Source: Brevibacillus agri
GTDB taxonomy: Bacteria > Bacillota > Bacilli > Brevibacillales > Brevibacillaceae
NCBI RefSeq assembly: GCF_004117055.1
Contig: NZ_CP026363.1
Coordinates: forward strand, 1,589,001-1,653,000
Length of the DNA stretch: 64,000 bases
Reading direction: 5' to 3'
Every line of letters starts with the position of its first letter. Within the stretch, counting starts at the first letter, position 1. Below are positions 1 to 8,607 of this stretch, piece after piece. The notes under the pieces were generated by a model. That model saw only the letters and a program-made list of their open reading frames with translations, had not been told where the DNA came from and searched no databases. Position numbers and translations under genes: made by a program.

Positions 1-492
1 GTCGGTCGTTCCTTGTTCTTCGTGCTGCGCAATCGTCTGCTGAACCTCTTTTGGCAGGCGGGCGATCAGGCGGTCTGCGTCTTCCTTCCAGCGCTGGGCG
101 CTCAGGCACGGGCTGGAAAAAATCACGCTCGAGACGCCAGCAGGCTTGGTGTCAAGCAAGTACGCCGCCGCCAGCATCGTTCCCCACGAATGGCCGAGGA
201 TGTGCGCTTGCGCCAATCCGAGCGCTTGCCGGATGCAGGCCAGCTCTTCCACGAACCGCTCCGTTTTCCACAAGGACGCATCGGTCGGCCTGTCGGAGTT
301 GCCCGAGCCGAGCTGGTCGTAAAAAATGACGGGGCGCTCGTCGCCCAATACGTGCAGTGTTGACTTGAGCGGAGCGTGCGTATTGCCGGGTCCGCCGTGC
401 AACACGATCAGCGGTGTCTGTTCGCCTGTGCCGACGCGGGTGTACCACACTCTGCCGCCAGGAACCTCTATGTAGCCTTCCTGCTTGTTCAT
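1..492 (-). CDS. Proline iminopeptidase-like alpha/beta hydrolase, partial
   Basis: The reading frame is open from an ATG at 492 to the window edge, so the C-terminal part is missing. The N-terminal 164 residues show the alpha/beta-hydrolase features of the peptidase S33 (prolyl aminopeptidase) family: an oxyanion-hole motif HGGPG near residue 40 and a nucleophile elbow GHSWG near residue 107. A purine-rich site (GCGAGG) lies about 9 bases before the ATG. The catalytic Asp and His would lie outside the window. It is probably a cytoplasmic aminopeptidase or related hydrolase; the substrate cannot be told from this half. Confidence 0.85.
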   Translation of the reverse strand, partial: MNKQEGYIEVPGGRVWYTRVGTGEQTPLIVLHGGPGNTHAPLKSTLHVLGDERPVIFYDQLGSGNSDRPTDASLWKTERFVEELACIRQALGLAQAHILGHSWGTMLAAAYLLDTKPAGVSSVIFSSPCLSAQRWKEDADRLIARLPKEVQQTIAQHEEQGTTD

Positions 493-597
493 CGTTTCCA
501 ACCTCGCTTTTCGTCCATTCTTGTAAAGTTATTTTTACCAATATACCATGTCTGGAAGATTTGTGCGCCGCAGATGCGCTGTGGGCACGGGCCTGTT

Positions 598-651
598 TTT
601 ACACTTTTTTTAGAATTGGTTTAGAGCGCGTTTAGACCTCGCCTTTATCAT
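598..651 (+). promoter_or_regulatory. Four 11-bp-phased TTTAGA/TTTACA boxes and a -10 element
   Basis: TTTACA at 598-603 and TTTAGA at 609-614, 620-625 and 631-636 start exactly 11 bp apart. Direct repeats of a 6-bp box every 11 bp are the usual binding pattern of OmpR/PhoP-family response regulators. A -10-like TATCAT (646-651) follows and no good -35 is present, which fits an activated promoter. The first gene downstream is the exported protein at 706, followed by an OmpR-type kinase/regulator pair, so autoregulation of this operon is the simplest reading. Binding itself is inference. Confidence 0.6.
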
Positions 652-705
652 CGCAGGTAGAGAAAGTGAAGCAGTCGCTTTCGAACTGAACTGGAGGGAT
701 GAGGA

Positions 706-1611
706 ATGCGAAAAAAATGGCTGGCAATCGGACTGGCTGTCGGGATCGGCGGAGCGATGGCGTGGGGAATCGGCGTATCCGCGAATGCGGACAGCACGGG
801 CTTTGCGGTGTACCAATCGGCTCTGCGCCAGACGAAAGAAGCGGGGAGCATGACCGCGCACGCGCAGCTTGAGCTGACGGACAACAAAACGACGCTGCTC
901 GCAGTCGACGGGGTGGCAAAAGTCGACCACGAACAGCGGCTGGGCAGCGTGAACGGGACTTTTTCCGGCGCGAACGGCGAGGGTAGCTTTCAGGTGTTTC
1001 GCAAGCAGGATCAGGTTGTTTTTAAGCAAGGGGATCGCGACGTGTATCGCGTCATGGAAGCAATGGATTGGGGACGCGAGGGTCGGCGAGGCGCTCATGG
1101 GGAGCCGAGTGCGATGATGAGCCAGTTGCACAACGCCTTGTTCGGCGAGATTGGCAGAGAGGCGACCGTCGAGAATTTGCCGAACGGAGGCAAGCAGGTC
1201 ACCTTGCAGCTCTCCCGGGAGCAACTGCCGATGTTCGCCAAATTCGCCGGGCCGATGATCTATGCGAAGATCGCCGAGCGCAGTCAGGAAGCGGCGGCTC
1301 GCGAGCACGGGCCAGCCGTGAAGCTGCCGCTTCTGCAAGAAGACGTCCAGCTTGCGCAAGTCGTGCTGAACGCGACGATGAACGAAAAGAACCAGATCGA
1401 GCGGCAAACCGCCGAGGTAGAGCTGGTGGGCACAGACGCGGCAGGTACTGAGCACACGCTGCGCCTGTCTGTGGACATCCGCCTGTCCGACCTGGCCGCA
1501 ACTGTGCCTGAGCAGATTGACTTGACGGGAAAACAGGTGGAGAAGGTCACCCGCGAGGAGCTGCGAAGCCACTGGAAACAAGGCGGCTGGGGACAGCACG
1601 AGGCGCAGTAA
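706..1611 (+). CDS. Exported protein of unknown function
   Basis: The protein has 301 residues and starts with a clear signal peptide (two Lys/Arg after Met, a hydrophobic stretch to about residue 24, likely cleavage after SANA). No lipobox and no further membrane segment is visible. The mature part is hydrophilic and rich in charged residues and contains no motif I recognise. GGAGGGATGAGGA provides the ribosome binding site. It lies 60 bp before a two-component operon and directly behind an array of phased OmpR-type boxes, so it may be an input protein or a target of that system. Function is unknown. Confidence 0.8.
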   Translation: MRKKWLAIGLAVGIGGAMAWGIGVSANADSTGFAVYQSALRQTKEAGSMTAHAQLELTDNKTTLLAVDGVAKVDHEQRLGSVNGTFSGANGEGSFQVFRKQDQVVFKQGDRDVYRVMEAMDWGREGRRGAHGEPSAMMSQLHNALFGEIGREATVENLPNGGKQVTLQLSREQLPMFAKFAGPMIYAKIAERSQEAAAREHGPAVKLPLLQEDVQLAQVVLNATMNEKNQIERQTAEVELVGTDAAGTEHTLRLSVDIRLSDLAATVPEQIDLTGKQVEKVTREELRSHWKQGGWGQHEAQ

Positions 1612-1671
1612 GCCTTTTGCAAACGACTGTAGTATAATGGCAGCAATCATACGCGCGGGAGGGGAACGGCC

Positions 1672-3168
1672 ATGTCGATCAAAACGAGACTGCTGCTATC
1701 ATATATCGCCATGATTGTCGTTCCCGTCGTCTGCTTCGCACTGGTGGCCTCGTTGCTGGGCGCTTTTTTTCTGGGGGAGTCGTTCCCGCACGGAACAGGA
1801 AAAGAGCCGGGGAAGCCCTTGTTCCGGCAGACGCAAGAACGGCGGGACGAGCTGTTCGCCGGGCTTGCTTTTCTGGCCCGCTACGACGCGGAGCGGCTTT
1901 TGCAGCAGGACGTGCTGGCCGAGACAGACGAAGAGTTGCGGCGTCTTGGCGGAGCGCTGATGTTAGCTAAAAACGGGGCGGTGCTGTTCGCTTCCCCTTC
2001 GCTTGAGCAGGCGGACTGGGCGAAGTATATGCAGCCGCCTGCGCACGATGAGCGCACGCGCCGCTTGCCGCCGTGGAGCAGCAAAGGCTACGCCGTCGAG
2101 ACGCATTCGTTTGCCTTTGCGGACAAAAGCGAGGGCACGCTCTATTTTCTTCGCGATGACAGCCCTGCGTTTACGTCAGGCGTTTCTTTCTTTGCGGCCA
2201 TGGTCGTCAGTTTCCTCGCCATTGTCGGGCTGACGAACGGCGTGTTGACCTACCTCGTCTCGCGCAGCATCATCCGCCCGCTGTACGCGCTCAAGCAGGC
2301 GGCGCACGAGATCAAGGAAGGCAACCTGGAACGTCCTGTCCTGCTCGGGCGAAAAGACGAACTGGGCGAGCTGGGCGAAGCGTTCGAAGAAATACGCGTT
2401 CGCCTGCACGATTCGATCCGGCTGCAACTGCAATACGAGGAAAACCGCAAAGAGCTGATCTCCAGCATCTCGCACGATTTGAAAACGCCGATTACGGGGA
2501 TCAAGGCGTGCGTGGAAGCGGTGCTGGACGGAATTGCCGACACAGAGGCCAAGCGCGAAAAATATATGCGGATGATCGCGGGCAAATCTGTGCAGATGGA
2601 TCGCTTGATCGACGAGCTGCTGCTGTATTCGCGGCTGGATTTGAACAAGCTGCCGTTTCATCTGGAGCCGGTCGACATTCGCGCCTATGTGGCAGACTGC
2701 GTGCAGGAGCTGCGTCTAGAGCCGCGGCTGTCCGGTGTGCACATCAGCGCGGCAGGGACGGCGGGCGAGCCGCTTATCGTCATGGCGGACCGCGAAAAGC
2801 TGCACCGGGTGTTAATGAACATCGTCGACAACAGCCTGAAATACATGGAGCAGGAAAACAGGCGGCTTTCGATACAACTGGAAGCGACAGCCGACGAGGC
2901 GATCGTGACGGTTGCCGACAACGGGACGGGGATCAGCGAGGAAGCGATGCCTTACATCTTCGACCGCTTTTACCGCGCGGACCGTGCCCGCACTACCGCT
3001 ACAGGCGGCAGCGGGCTCGGGCTTGCCATCGTCAGGCAACTGGTGGAAGGACACGGCGGACGGGTCTGGGCGCACAGCGAGGTCGGTCGCGGGACGAGCA
3101 TTCATGTTTCCTTGCCACTGCAAAAAGGGACAGGGGGTGAAGCGGATGAAGCACATTCTCATTATTGA
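1672..3168 (+). CDS. Two-component sensor histidine kinase
   Basis: A 498-residue membrane kinase. TM1 spans about 8-32 and TM2 about 168-195, enclosing an extracytoplasmic sensor of about 135 residues; a HAMP linker follows (about 195-250). The phosphoacceptor is H268 in SSISHDLKTP. ATP-binding boxes are visible: N box NIVDNSLKYM, G1 DNGTGI and G2 GSGLGLAI. The gene overlaps the response regulator gene by 23 bp, so the two are translationally coupled. The signal is unknown; the short exported protein just upstream could take part in sensing. Confidence 0.93.
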   Translation: MSIKTRLLLSYIAMIVVPVVCFALVASLLGAFFLGESFPHGTGKEPGKPLFRQTQERRDELFAGLAFLARYDAERLLQQDVLAETDEELRRLGGALMLAKNGAVLFASPSLEQADWAKYMQPPAHDERTRRLPPWSSKGYAVETHSFAFADKSEGTLYFLRDDSPAFTSGVSFFAAMVVSFLAIVGLTNGVLTYLVSRSIIRPLYALKQAAHEIKEGNLERPVLLGRKDELGELGEAFEEIRVRLHDSIRLQLQYEENRKELISSISHDLKTPITGIKACVEAVLDGIADTEAKREKYMRMIAGKSVQMDRLIDELLLYSRLDLNKLPFHLEPVDIRAYVADCVQELRLEPRLSGVHISAAGTAGEPLIVMADREKLHRVLMNIVDNSLKYMEQENRRLSIQLEATADEAIVTVADNGTGISEEAMPYIFDRFYRADRARTTATGGSGLGLAIVRQLVEGHGGRVWAHSEVGRGTSIHVSLPLQKGTGGEADEAHSHY

Positions 3169-3841
3169 AGACGATACAGTGATCGCCGAGGTGGAAAAAG
3201 ATTATTTGGAAGCGAACGGCTATGCGGTCGAAGTCGCGCACTCCGGCGAGGTCGGCTTGCAAAAGGCGCTGGCGGAGGATTACGACCTCATCATCCTGGA
3301 CTTGATGCTGCCCGTGGTAGACGGATTTGCCATTTTGCGCGAGGTGCGCGCGGCGAAAAACATTCCGATCCTGCTCGTCTCCGCGAAAAAGGAAGACGTA
3401 GACAAAATTCGCGGGCTGGGCCTGGGCGCAGACGACCATATCAGCAAGCCGTTCAGCCTGGGCGAGCTGGTGGCGAGGGTGAAAGCACATCTGGCGCGCT
3501 ACGACCGCCTCGTGTCCGAAGCGGCGCAGCGCGCGCCGAAGGACGAGCTGCGCATCCGCGGCATCCGGATCGACAAGCTCGCGCGCAAAGTGTACGTCAA
3601 TGGCGGGGAAGTTCCGCTGACCTCGAAGGAGTATGAGCTGCTGCTTTTTTTGGCGACGCATCCGAACTGGGTGTTCAGCAAAAACGAGCTGTTTGAAAAA
3701 ATATGGGGACTGGATTCCCTTGGCGACATTGCGACTGTGACCGTGCACATCAGCAAGCTGCGCGAAAAAATCGAAAGCGATCCATCCAAGCCGCAGTACA
3801 TCGAAACGGTCTGGGGAGTCGGGTACCGTTTTCAACTGTAG
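3146..3841 (+). CDS. OmpR/PhoB-family response regulator
   Basis: The start chosen is the ATG at 3146 (MKHILII), preceded by AGGGGGTGAAGCGG and overlapping the kinase gene; the frame is open further upstream, but only inside the kinase gene. The 231-residue protein has a receiver domain with acidic pocket E8-D9-D10, phosphoacceptor D52 (ILDLMLP) and the conserved SAK lysine. It ends in a winged-helix Trans_reg_C domain (LTSKEYELL, VTVHISKLREK, ETVWGVGYRF). It should bind direct repeats, and the TTTAGA/TTTACA array at 598-636 is a natural candidate operator. Confidence 0.94.
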   Translation: MKHILIIEDDTVIAEVEKDYLEANGYAVEVAHSGEVGLQKALAEDYDLIILDLMLPVVDGFAILREVRAAKNIPILLVSAKKEDVDKIRGLGLGADDHISKPFSLGELVARVKAHLARYDRLVSEAAQRAPKDELRIRGIRIDKLARKVYVNGGEVPLTSKEYELLLFLATHPNWVFSKNELFEKIWGLDSLGDIATVTVHISKLREKIESDPSKPQYIETVWGVGYRFQL

Positions 3842-3868
3842 CGGTGGGGAGCGCACAGAGGTGAAACC

Positions 3869-4369
3869 ATGGCCAGAATCGGTTTGAACCAGAAAAAATG
3901 GCTGCTGCTTTTGCACTTGCTCTTTTCCGCGATCATGCTGGGCGGAGCCGTCATCTTTCTCGTGTTGAGCATCGTGGCGGCGAATACGGACGATGCGGGC
4001 ATTTTTACTGCCTGCTACACCGCCATGCATGCGCTGGCGAAAACGAGTGTGCGGGCGTCGACGATCGGGACGATTGTGACCGGAGTGCTTTTGTCTGTCT
4101 GGACGCACTGGGGACTGTTTCGCTACTACTGGATAATCGCCAAGGAAGTGCTCACGCTGGTCGCTGTACTGCTCGGGCCCATCGGCATGTATGTGTGGAC
4201 ACTGCAGGCGGTGACGATTTCCCGGGCAGAAGGGCTTGGGGCGGCGGAAAACTCGGCTTTTCTCGTCAACAGCGGGCAGCTCTGGACGGGCATTGTCTTG
4301 CAGGTGCTCTCGCTTTTCCTGTTATTTCTTTTGTCTGTTTTCAAGCCGTGGGGGAAACGAAAAAGCTAG
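3869..4369 (+). CDS. Four-helix membrane protein, DUF2269-like
   Basis: The 166-residue protein has four predicted membrane helices (about 12-36, 50-78, 84-108 and 138-158) with polar loops containing a conserved-looking HALAKTSVR stretch. Layout and length resemble the DUF2269 integral membrane family, whose function is not established. It follows the response regulator by 27 bp on the same strand and precedes a strong terminator, so it is probably the last gene of the two-component operon. Confidence 0.75.
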   Translation: MARIGLNQKKWLLLLHLLFSAIMLGGAVIFLVLSIVAANTDDAGIFTACYTAMHALAKTSVRASTIGTIVTGVLLSVWTHWGLFRYYWIIAKEVLTLVAVLLGPIGMYVWTLQAVTISRAEGLGAAENSAFLVNSGQLWTGIVLQVLSLFLLFLLSVFKPWGKRKS

Positions 4370-4389
4370 CACAAACGTCTTTGTTGGAG

Positions 4390-4424
4390 ACTACCTTTTG
4401 CGTACAGGCGAAAGGTAGTTTTTT
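4390..4424 (+). terminator. Rho-independent terminator
   Basis: A perfect 9-bp stem, ACTACCTTT (4390-4398) pairing with AAAGGTAGT (4411-4419), is followed by a T run. It closes the operon that contains the two-component system. Confidence 0.9.
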
Positions 4425-4525
4425 GCTTTTGAGAAATAATCCCCACAAGCTGCCATTCTTTTTCGTAAAATGGATAAAAGTGACGGCATACAGTGTGAGA
4501 GACATCAAAACCGAGGGAGAGCCAG

Positions 4526-5524
4526 ATGATGGAGAGAAGAATCAAGTTGTTGGGCACCGGGAAGTACCTGCCTGCACGGCAAGTGACGGCAGCCGAGCTG
4601 GATGAGCGGCTGGGGCTTGCCGCCGGATGGACGGAAAAGAAATCCGGGGTTCGCGTCAGACATTATGTGACGGGGGAAACTGCGGCACAGATGGGCGCAA
4701 GCGCGGCGCGGCAGGCAGTCGCGGCGGCGGGCATCGCGCTTTCAGAGCTCGACTGCATCGTGTGTGCGAGCGGTACGGCCCAGCAGGAGATTCCGTGCAC
4801 GGCGGCGCTGATTCAGGAAGAGCTGGGGCTTGCAGGGACGGGGATCGCCTGCTTTGACATCAATTCTACCTGCCTGAGCTTTGTAACGGCACTGGATGTC
4901 ATGTCCTGTACGATGGCGCTCGGCGTGTATGAGCGCGTGCTGATCGTTTCGACGGAGATCGCCTCGGCGGGACTGAACTGGAAGCAAAAAGAAAGCTGCG
5001 TGCTGTTCGGAGACGGCGCGGCGGCTGTGGTCGTCGGCCGGACGCCGGATCACGAGGCGTCCCGCATCCTTGGCTCGGCGATGAAAACGTATAGCGAAGG
5101 GGCCCACTACTCGGAAATTCGCGGCGGCGGAACGATGCTGCACCCGCGCGAGTACGTGAACGGGTACGAGGACGACTTTGCTTTTGATATGGATGGGCGC
5201 AAAATTTTTCGGCTGACCTCGCAGTTGATTACCGGGTTTGTAGACAGCCTGCTCGCCAGTGCGGCTGTCGGCAAAAAACAGCTTCGGGCCGTGATCCCTC
5301 ACCAGGCGAGCGGCATGGCGCTGCGCATCATGCAAGGCAAGCTGGGCTTTTCCGCCGAGCAGATGGTCAACATCATGGAAGACCACGGCAATGTGATTGC
5401 GGCTTCCATCCCGATGGCGCTGCACGAGGCGATCAGCCAAGAGCGGGTGGCGCGGGGAGACTACATGCTGCTCTTGGGCACGTCCGCTGGCTTGTCGCTC
5501 GGGGGCATCGTCCTTGCGTATTGA
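4526..5524 (+). CDS. 3-oxoacyl-ACP synthase III family (KAS III / OleA-like) condensing enzyme
   Basis: The 332-residue protein is a thiolase-fold initiating condensing enzyme. The triad is visible: C116 (NSTCLSF), H259 (IPHQAS) and N289 (DHGNVIAAS). KAS III proteins join an acyl-CoA or acyl-ACP to a second acyl unit. This is the first of six overlapping genes that also encode an ATP-grasp protein, an OleD-like reductase, a metallo-beta-lactamase fold, an adenylating enzyme and a GNAT-like protein. That context favours a specialised pathway over housekeeping fatty-acid initiation (FabH). It may act like OleA in head-to-head condensation, but this is inference. The second ATG (4529) is an alternative start. 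Confidence 0.88.
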   Translation: MMERRIKLLGTGKYLPARQVTAAELDERLGLAAGWTEKKSGVRVRHYVTGETAAQMGASAARQAVAAAGIALSELDCIVCASGTAQQEIPCTAALIQEELGLAGTGIACFDINSTCLSFVTALDVMSCTMALGVYERVLIVSTEIASAGLNWKQKESCVLFGDGAAAVVVGRTPDHEASRILGSAMKTYSEGAHYSEIRGGGTMLHPREYVNGYEDDFAFDMDGRKIFRLTSQLITGFVDSLLASAAVGKKQLRAVIPHQASGMALRIMQGKLGFSAEQMVNIMEDHGNVIAASIPMALHEAISQERVARGDYMLLLGTSAGLSLGGIVLAY

Positions 5525-6713
5525 GCGGACGGTTTTGCTGACCGGAGGCAGGGCGCCTGCCACGCTGGAGCTGGCCCGTTTGCTGCGTGCAGCGGGACAG
5601 CGCGTGATTGTGGCCGAGAGCGCGGCCCGGCATTTGTGCGCGCATTCCCGCTACGTGCAGCGCTCGTATCGCGTCCCGCCGCCCAGGACGCAGCCAGAGG
5701 CGTACATCGACGAGCTGTGCCAGATCATGCGCAAGGAACGGGTCGACCTGCTCATTCCGACGTGCGAGGAAATTTTTTACGTCGCGCACGGCCGCGAGCG
5801 TCTGCTTGCGCATGGCGATGTGCTGGTAGAGCCGCTTGCCGTGCTGCGGACGCTGCATGACAAATCGGAGTTCGGGAAGCTGGCGCGAGGCGCGGGGGCG
5901 CTCGTTCCGCATACGGTTCGGGCGGAATCGGCAGATGAGCGGGATGCGGCGATTCGCCAGGCGACAGGCCCGGTCGTGCTAAAGCCCGTCTACTCCAGAT
6001 TCGCTGCCCACGTCCAGATCATCTCCGAGCCGTCCCGGGCCAGGCTGTCTGCGCTGCCCGTCCCTTCCGCCCGTCAGCCGTGGCTCGTCCAGCGGTTTAT
6101 CGCGGGGCGCCAGTTGTGCAGCTACGCGGTCGCGCGCGAAGGGGAGCTTGCGCTGTACGCGGACTACGAGACGGTGCATACGGCGGGGCAGGGGGCGACG
6201 ATTCATTTCGCCTATGCCGCGCACGCAGGCGTCAAAGATTTTGTCACCCGCTTTGTGCGCAGGCACCGGCTTAGCGGGCAAATCGCTTTTGACTTCATCG
6301 AGAGCAAGACAGGCGAGCTGTACGTGATCGAGTGCAACCCGAGGCTGACGAGCGGCATCCATCTGTTTGCGGGACAAACAGCCGCAGCGGACGCTTTTTT
6401 GGCGGGCAAATCGCAGGGCGGAGCGGAAGGCAGGGCGGAAGCGGTCGTCCCGCAGGCGGGCCAGACCTGCATGCTGACGATGGCGATGCTGACCTACGGA
6501 CTGGCGAACGTCAAAGACTGGCGCGGCTGGACGCGCTGGGTCCGCGACCTGTGCAACGCAAGAGACGTGCTGTTTCGCGCGGAGGACCCGCGGCCGTTTT
6601 TCGACCAGTTTATGATGCTCGGCGATCTGGCCTGGCAGAGCTTGCGGACGAAGACGAGCCTGCTCGCTTGCAGTACGAGCGATATCGAATGGAACGGAGA
6701 AACGCCGCAGTAA
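5514..6713 (+). CDS. ATP-grasp ligase-like protein
   Basis: I place the start at TTG 5514, eight bases after GGGGG, overlapping the KAS III gene by 11 bp; longer frames are only shadows of that gene. The roughly 399-residue protein has a carbamoyl-phosphate-synthase-like ATP-grasp core. VLKPVYSRF holds the ATP-binding lysine, GQIAFDFIE a central strand, and IECNPRLTSGIH the metal-binding Glu/Asn motif. Such enzymes form an acyl-phosphate and then an amide, ester or thioester. Its substrate is unknown; a carboxylic acid made by the neighbouring condensing enzyme and reductase is possible. The exact start is uncertain. Confidence 0.82.
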   Translation: MRIERTVLLTGGRAPATLELARLLRAAGQRVIVAESAARHLCAHSRYVQRSYRVPPPRTQPEAYIDELCQIMRKERVDLLIPTCEEIFYVAHGRERLLAHGDVLVEPLAVLRTLHDKSEFGKLARGAGALVPHTVRAESADERDAAIRQATGPVVLKPVYSRFAAHVQIISEPSRARLSALPVPSARQPWLVQRFIAGRQLCSYAVAREGELALYADYETVHTAGQGATIHFAYAAHAGVKDFVTRFVRRHRLSGQIAFDFIESKTGELYVIECNPRLTSGIHLFAGQTAAADAFLAGKSQGGAEGRAEAVVPQAGQTCMLTMAMLTYGLANVKDWRGWTRWVRDLCNARDVLFRAEDPRPFFDQFMMLGDLAWQSLRTKTSLLACSTSDIEWNGETPQ

Positions 6714-6758
6714 CGGCCAAAAGCGGATTTTTTCTACCGGAAAGGAAGGGAAAGGCAG

Positions 6759-7760
6759 ATGAAAAAACGCGTGCTCGTTACAGGGGGCACAGGCTTCCTT
6801 GGGCAAAAGCTGGTGCAGCGGCTGCACGAAGAGGGGCATGAGGTGACCGCGCTGGGGCGGGATGAAACGATCGGGCGCAAGCTGCAGGAGCGCGGCATCC
6901 GCTTTGTCCGCGCCGACATCCGGGACAGGCAGGCTGTAGCGGACGCCTGCCGCGGCCAGGAGATTGTCCAGCACGTTGCCGCGTTTTCCTCGCCATGGGG
7001 AAAGTACGGGGACATGTACGAGACGAATGTGAGCGGCACCGTTCACGTCATCGAAGGCTGCAAGCAGCACGGGATCGAGCGGCTCGTTCACGTATCCAGC
7101 CCGAGCATTTACTTTGCGTTTGCCGATGCGTACGGCATCCAGGAAGAGCAGCCGTTGCCGCGCCGATTCGCCAATACATATGCAGAGACGAAGCACCTGG
7201 CAGAGCTTGCGGTGGCCAAGGCGTACCGCGAAGGGCTGCCGACGATTACGATTCGGCCGCGCGCGCTGTTCGGGCCGGGAGACAATGCGATCCTGCCGCG
7301 GCTGATTCGCGCCAACGAGCAGAAGTACGTCCCGCTGATCGGCGGGGGAAAAGCGCTGATCGACTTGACGTATGTGGACAATGTCGTCGACGCGCTGCTG
7401 TTGTGCATGGACTCGCCCGGCAGCACGTTTGGGCAAGCTTACAACATTACGAACGGAGAGCCTGTCACGCTCGTTGACGTGCTGACAGACGTGTTCAGGC
7501 GGCTGGACATGCCGCTGCGGGCAAAGGAAGTGCCCTACTGGAAAGCCTACGCGGCCGCATGGGTGCTGGAGAGCCTCTCGCGCACCGTCCTGGGCTACCG
7601 CGAGCCTGTGCTGACGCGCTACTCGGTCGGGGTGCTCGCCAAATCGCAGACGCTGGACATTTCCAAGGCGCGGCGGGAGCTTGGCTACAAGCCGCGCGTG
7701 AGCATCGCGGAAGGGATCGACACTTTTGCAGCATGGTGGAGGACGGAGCATGGACGTTAA
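6759..7760 (+). CDS. NAD(P)-dependent reductase, 3-beta-HSD/OleD-like
   Basis: The 333-residue protein is an extended short-chain dehydrogenase. It has a Rossmann motif TGGTGFLG (residues 8-15), a catalytic Tyr-x3-Lys (YAETK) and the SSPS and GPGD signatures shared by the 3-beta-hydroxysteroid dehydrogenase group. In particular it resembles OleD, which reduces 2-alkyl-3-keto acids in bacterial olefin/beta-lactone synthesis. Next to a KAS III-type enzyme, reduction of a beta-keto acid or thioester is the most economical role. The ribosome binding site is GGAAAGGCAG. It overlaps the downstream gene by 11 bp. Confidence 0.85.
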   Translation: MKKRVLVTGGTGFLGQKLVQRLHEEGHEVTALGRDETIGRKLQERGIRFVRADIRDRQAVADACRGQEIVQHVAAFSSPWGKYGDMYETNVSGTVHVIEGCKQHGIERLVHVSSPSIYFAFADAYGIQEEQPLPRRFANTYAETKHLAELAVAKAYREGLPTITIRPRALFGPGDNAILPRLIRANEQKYVPLIGGGKALIDLTYVDNVVDALLLCMDSPGSTFGQAYNITNGEPVTLVDVLTDVFRRLDMPLRAKEVPYWKAYAAAWVLESLSRTVLGYREPVLTRYSVGVLAKSQTLDISKARRELGYKPRVSIAEGIDTFAAWWRTEHGR

Positions 7761-8607
7761 ACTGACATGGCTGGATACGGGCTACTGCCGCCAGTTGGAG
7801 CTGTTTTCGCGCCAAGGCGGGAAGTTGAAAATGATCCGCTTCCATGCGCTCGCCGGGCTGATCGAGCACCCGGAGCACGGCCTGTGGCTGTTTGACACGG
7901 GCTACTCGCCGCGGTTTTTCGAGGCGACGAGCGCGTTTCCGTATTCGCTCTACAGCAAAATCACGCCTGTCGTCACACAGGCCGAGCAAAGCGTCCGGGC
8001 GCAGCTTGCGCGGCACGGAATCGCGGCGGACGCGGTGCAGGGCATTTTGCTCTCGCATTTTCACGCCGACCATATCGGCGGCTTGCGCGATTTTCCGCGC
8101 GCCCGGCTGTATTGCTTCGAGAGCGCCTATTTGCACGTCAAGGGCAAAACAGGCTTGGCGGCCGTGCGCGAAGCGTATTTGCCGGACCTCATGCCGGATG
8201 ATTTCGAAGAGCGCGCGACGTTTGTTGACCGCATGGCGCCGACTGCTTTGCCGCAAAAGTACGCGCCCTATACGACAGGGTACGACCTGTTTGCGGACGG
8301 GAGCCTGCTCGCAGTCGACCTCCCCGGCCATGCCAAAGGGCAATTCGGGCTGTTCCTGCGCGACCGCGATCACGGCGAGCTGTTTTTATGCGCAGATGCG
8401 GCCTGGTCGAGCGAGGCGTACCGGGGCAATTTGCTGCCGCATCCGCTGGCCAGGCTCATCATGTCCGATCGCCAGGCATACCGGGATGAGCTGCACAGGT
8501 TGCACCTGTTGTCGCGCCAGTGCGCGGACGTGCGGATCATGCCGACCCATTGCGGGGAAGTGTGGGAGACGACGAGAGAGGGCGGAGATTTTTCATGGAG
8601 ATCATGA
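7750..8607 (+). CDS. Metallo-beta-lactamase-fold hydrolase
   Basis: The ATG at 7750 follows GGTGGAGGACGGAGC and overlaps the reductase gene by 11 bp. The 285-residue protein contains the MBL zinc motif HFHADH (H103, H105, D107, H108), a later CADAA site and a C-terminal PTHC. The layout resembles lactonase or thioesterase-like MBL proteins (AHL-lactonase type), with no DNA/RNA-processing insertions. In this cluster it could hydrolyse an ester, lactone or thioester intermediate or product. Confidence 0.87.
   Translation: MDVKLTWLDTGYCRQLELFSRQGGKLKMIRFHALAGLIEHPEHGLWLFDTGYSPRFFEATSAFPYSLYSKITPVVTQAEQSVRAQLARHGIAADAVQGILLSHFHADHIGGLRDFPRARLYCFESAYLHVKGKTGLAAVREAYLPDLMPDDFEERATFVDRMAPTALPQKYAPYTTGYDLFADGSLLAVDLPGHAKGQFGLFLRDRDHGELFLCADAAWSSEAYRGNLLPHPLARLIMSDRQAYRDELHRLHLLSRQCADVRIMPTHCGEVWETTREGGDFSWRS

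Noticed and set aside
610-1650. 346-codon minus-strand frame opposite the exported protein
   Set aside because: The plus-strand gene has a signal peptide, a ribosome binding site and sensible composition. The minus frame has none of these.
5979-7751. 590-codon open frame on the minus strand opposite the ATP-grasp and reductase genes
   Set aside because: It mirrors two well-supported plus-strand genes. Its composition (Arg, His, Gln, Pro rich) is that of an antisense shadow in GC-rich DNA, and it has no ribosome binding site.
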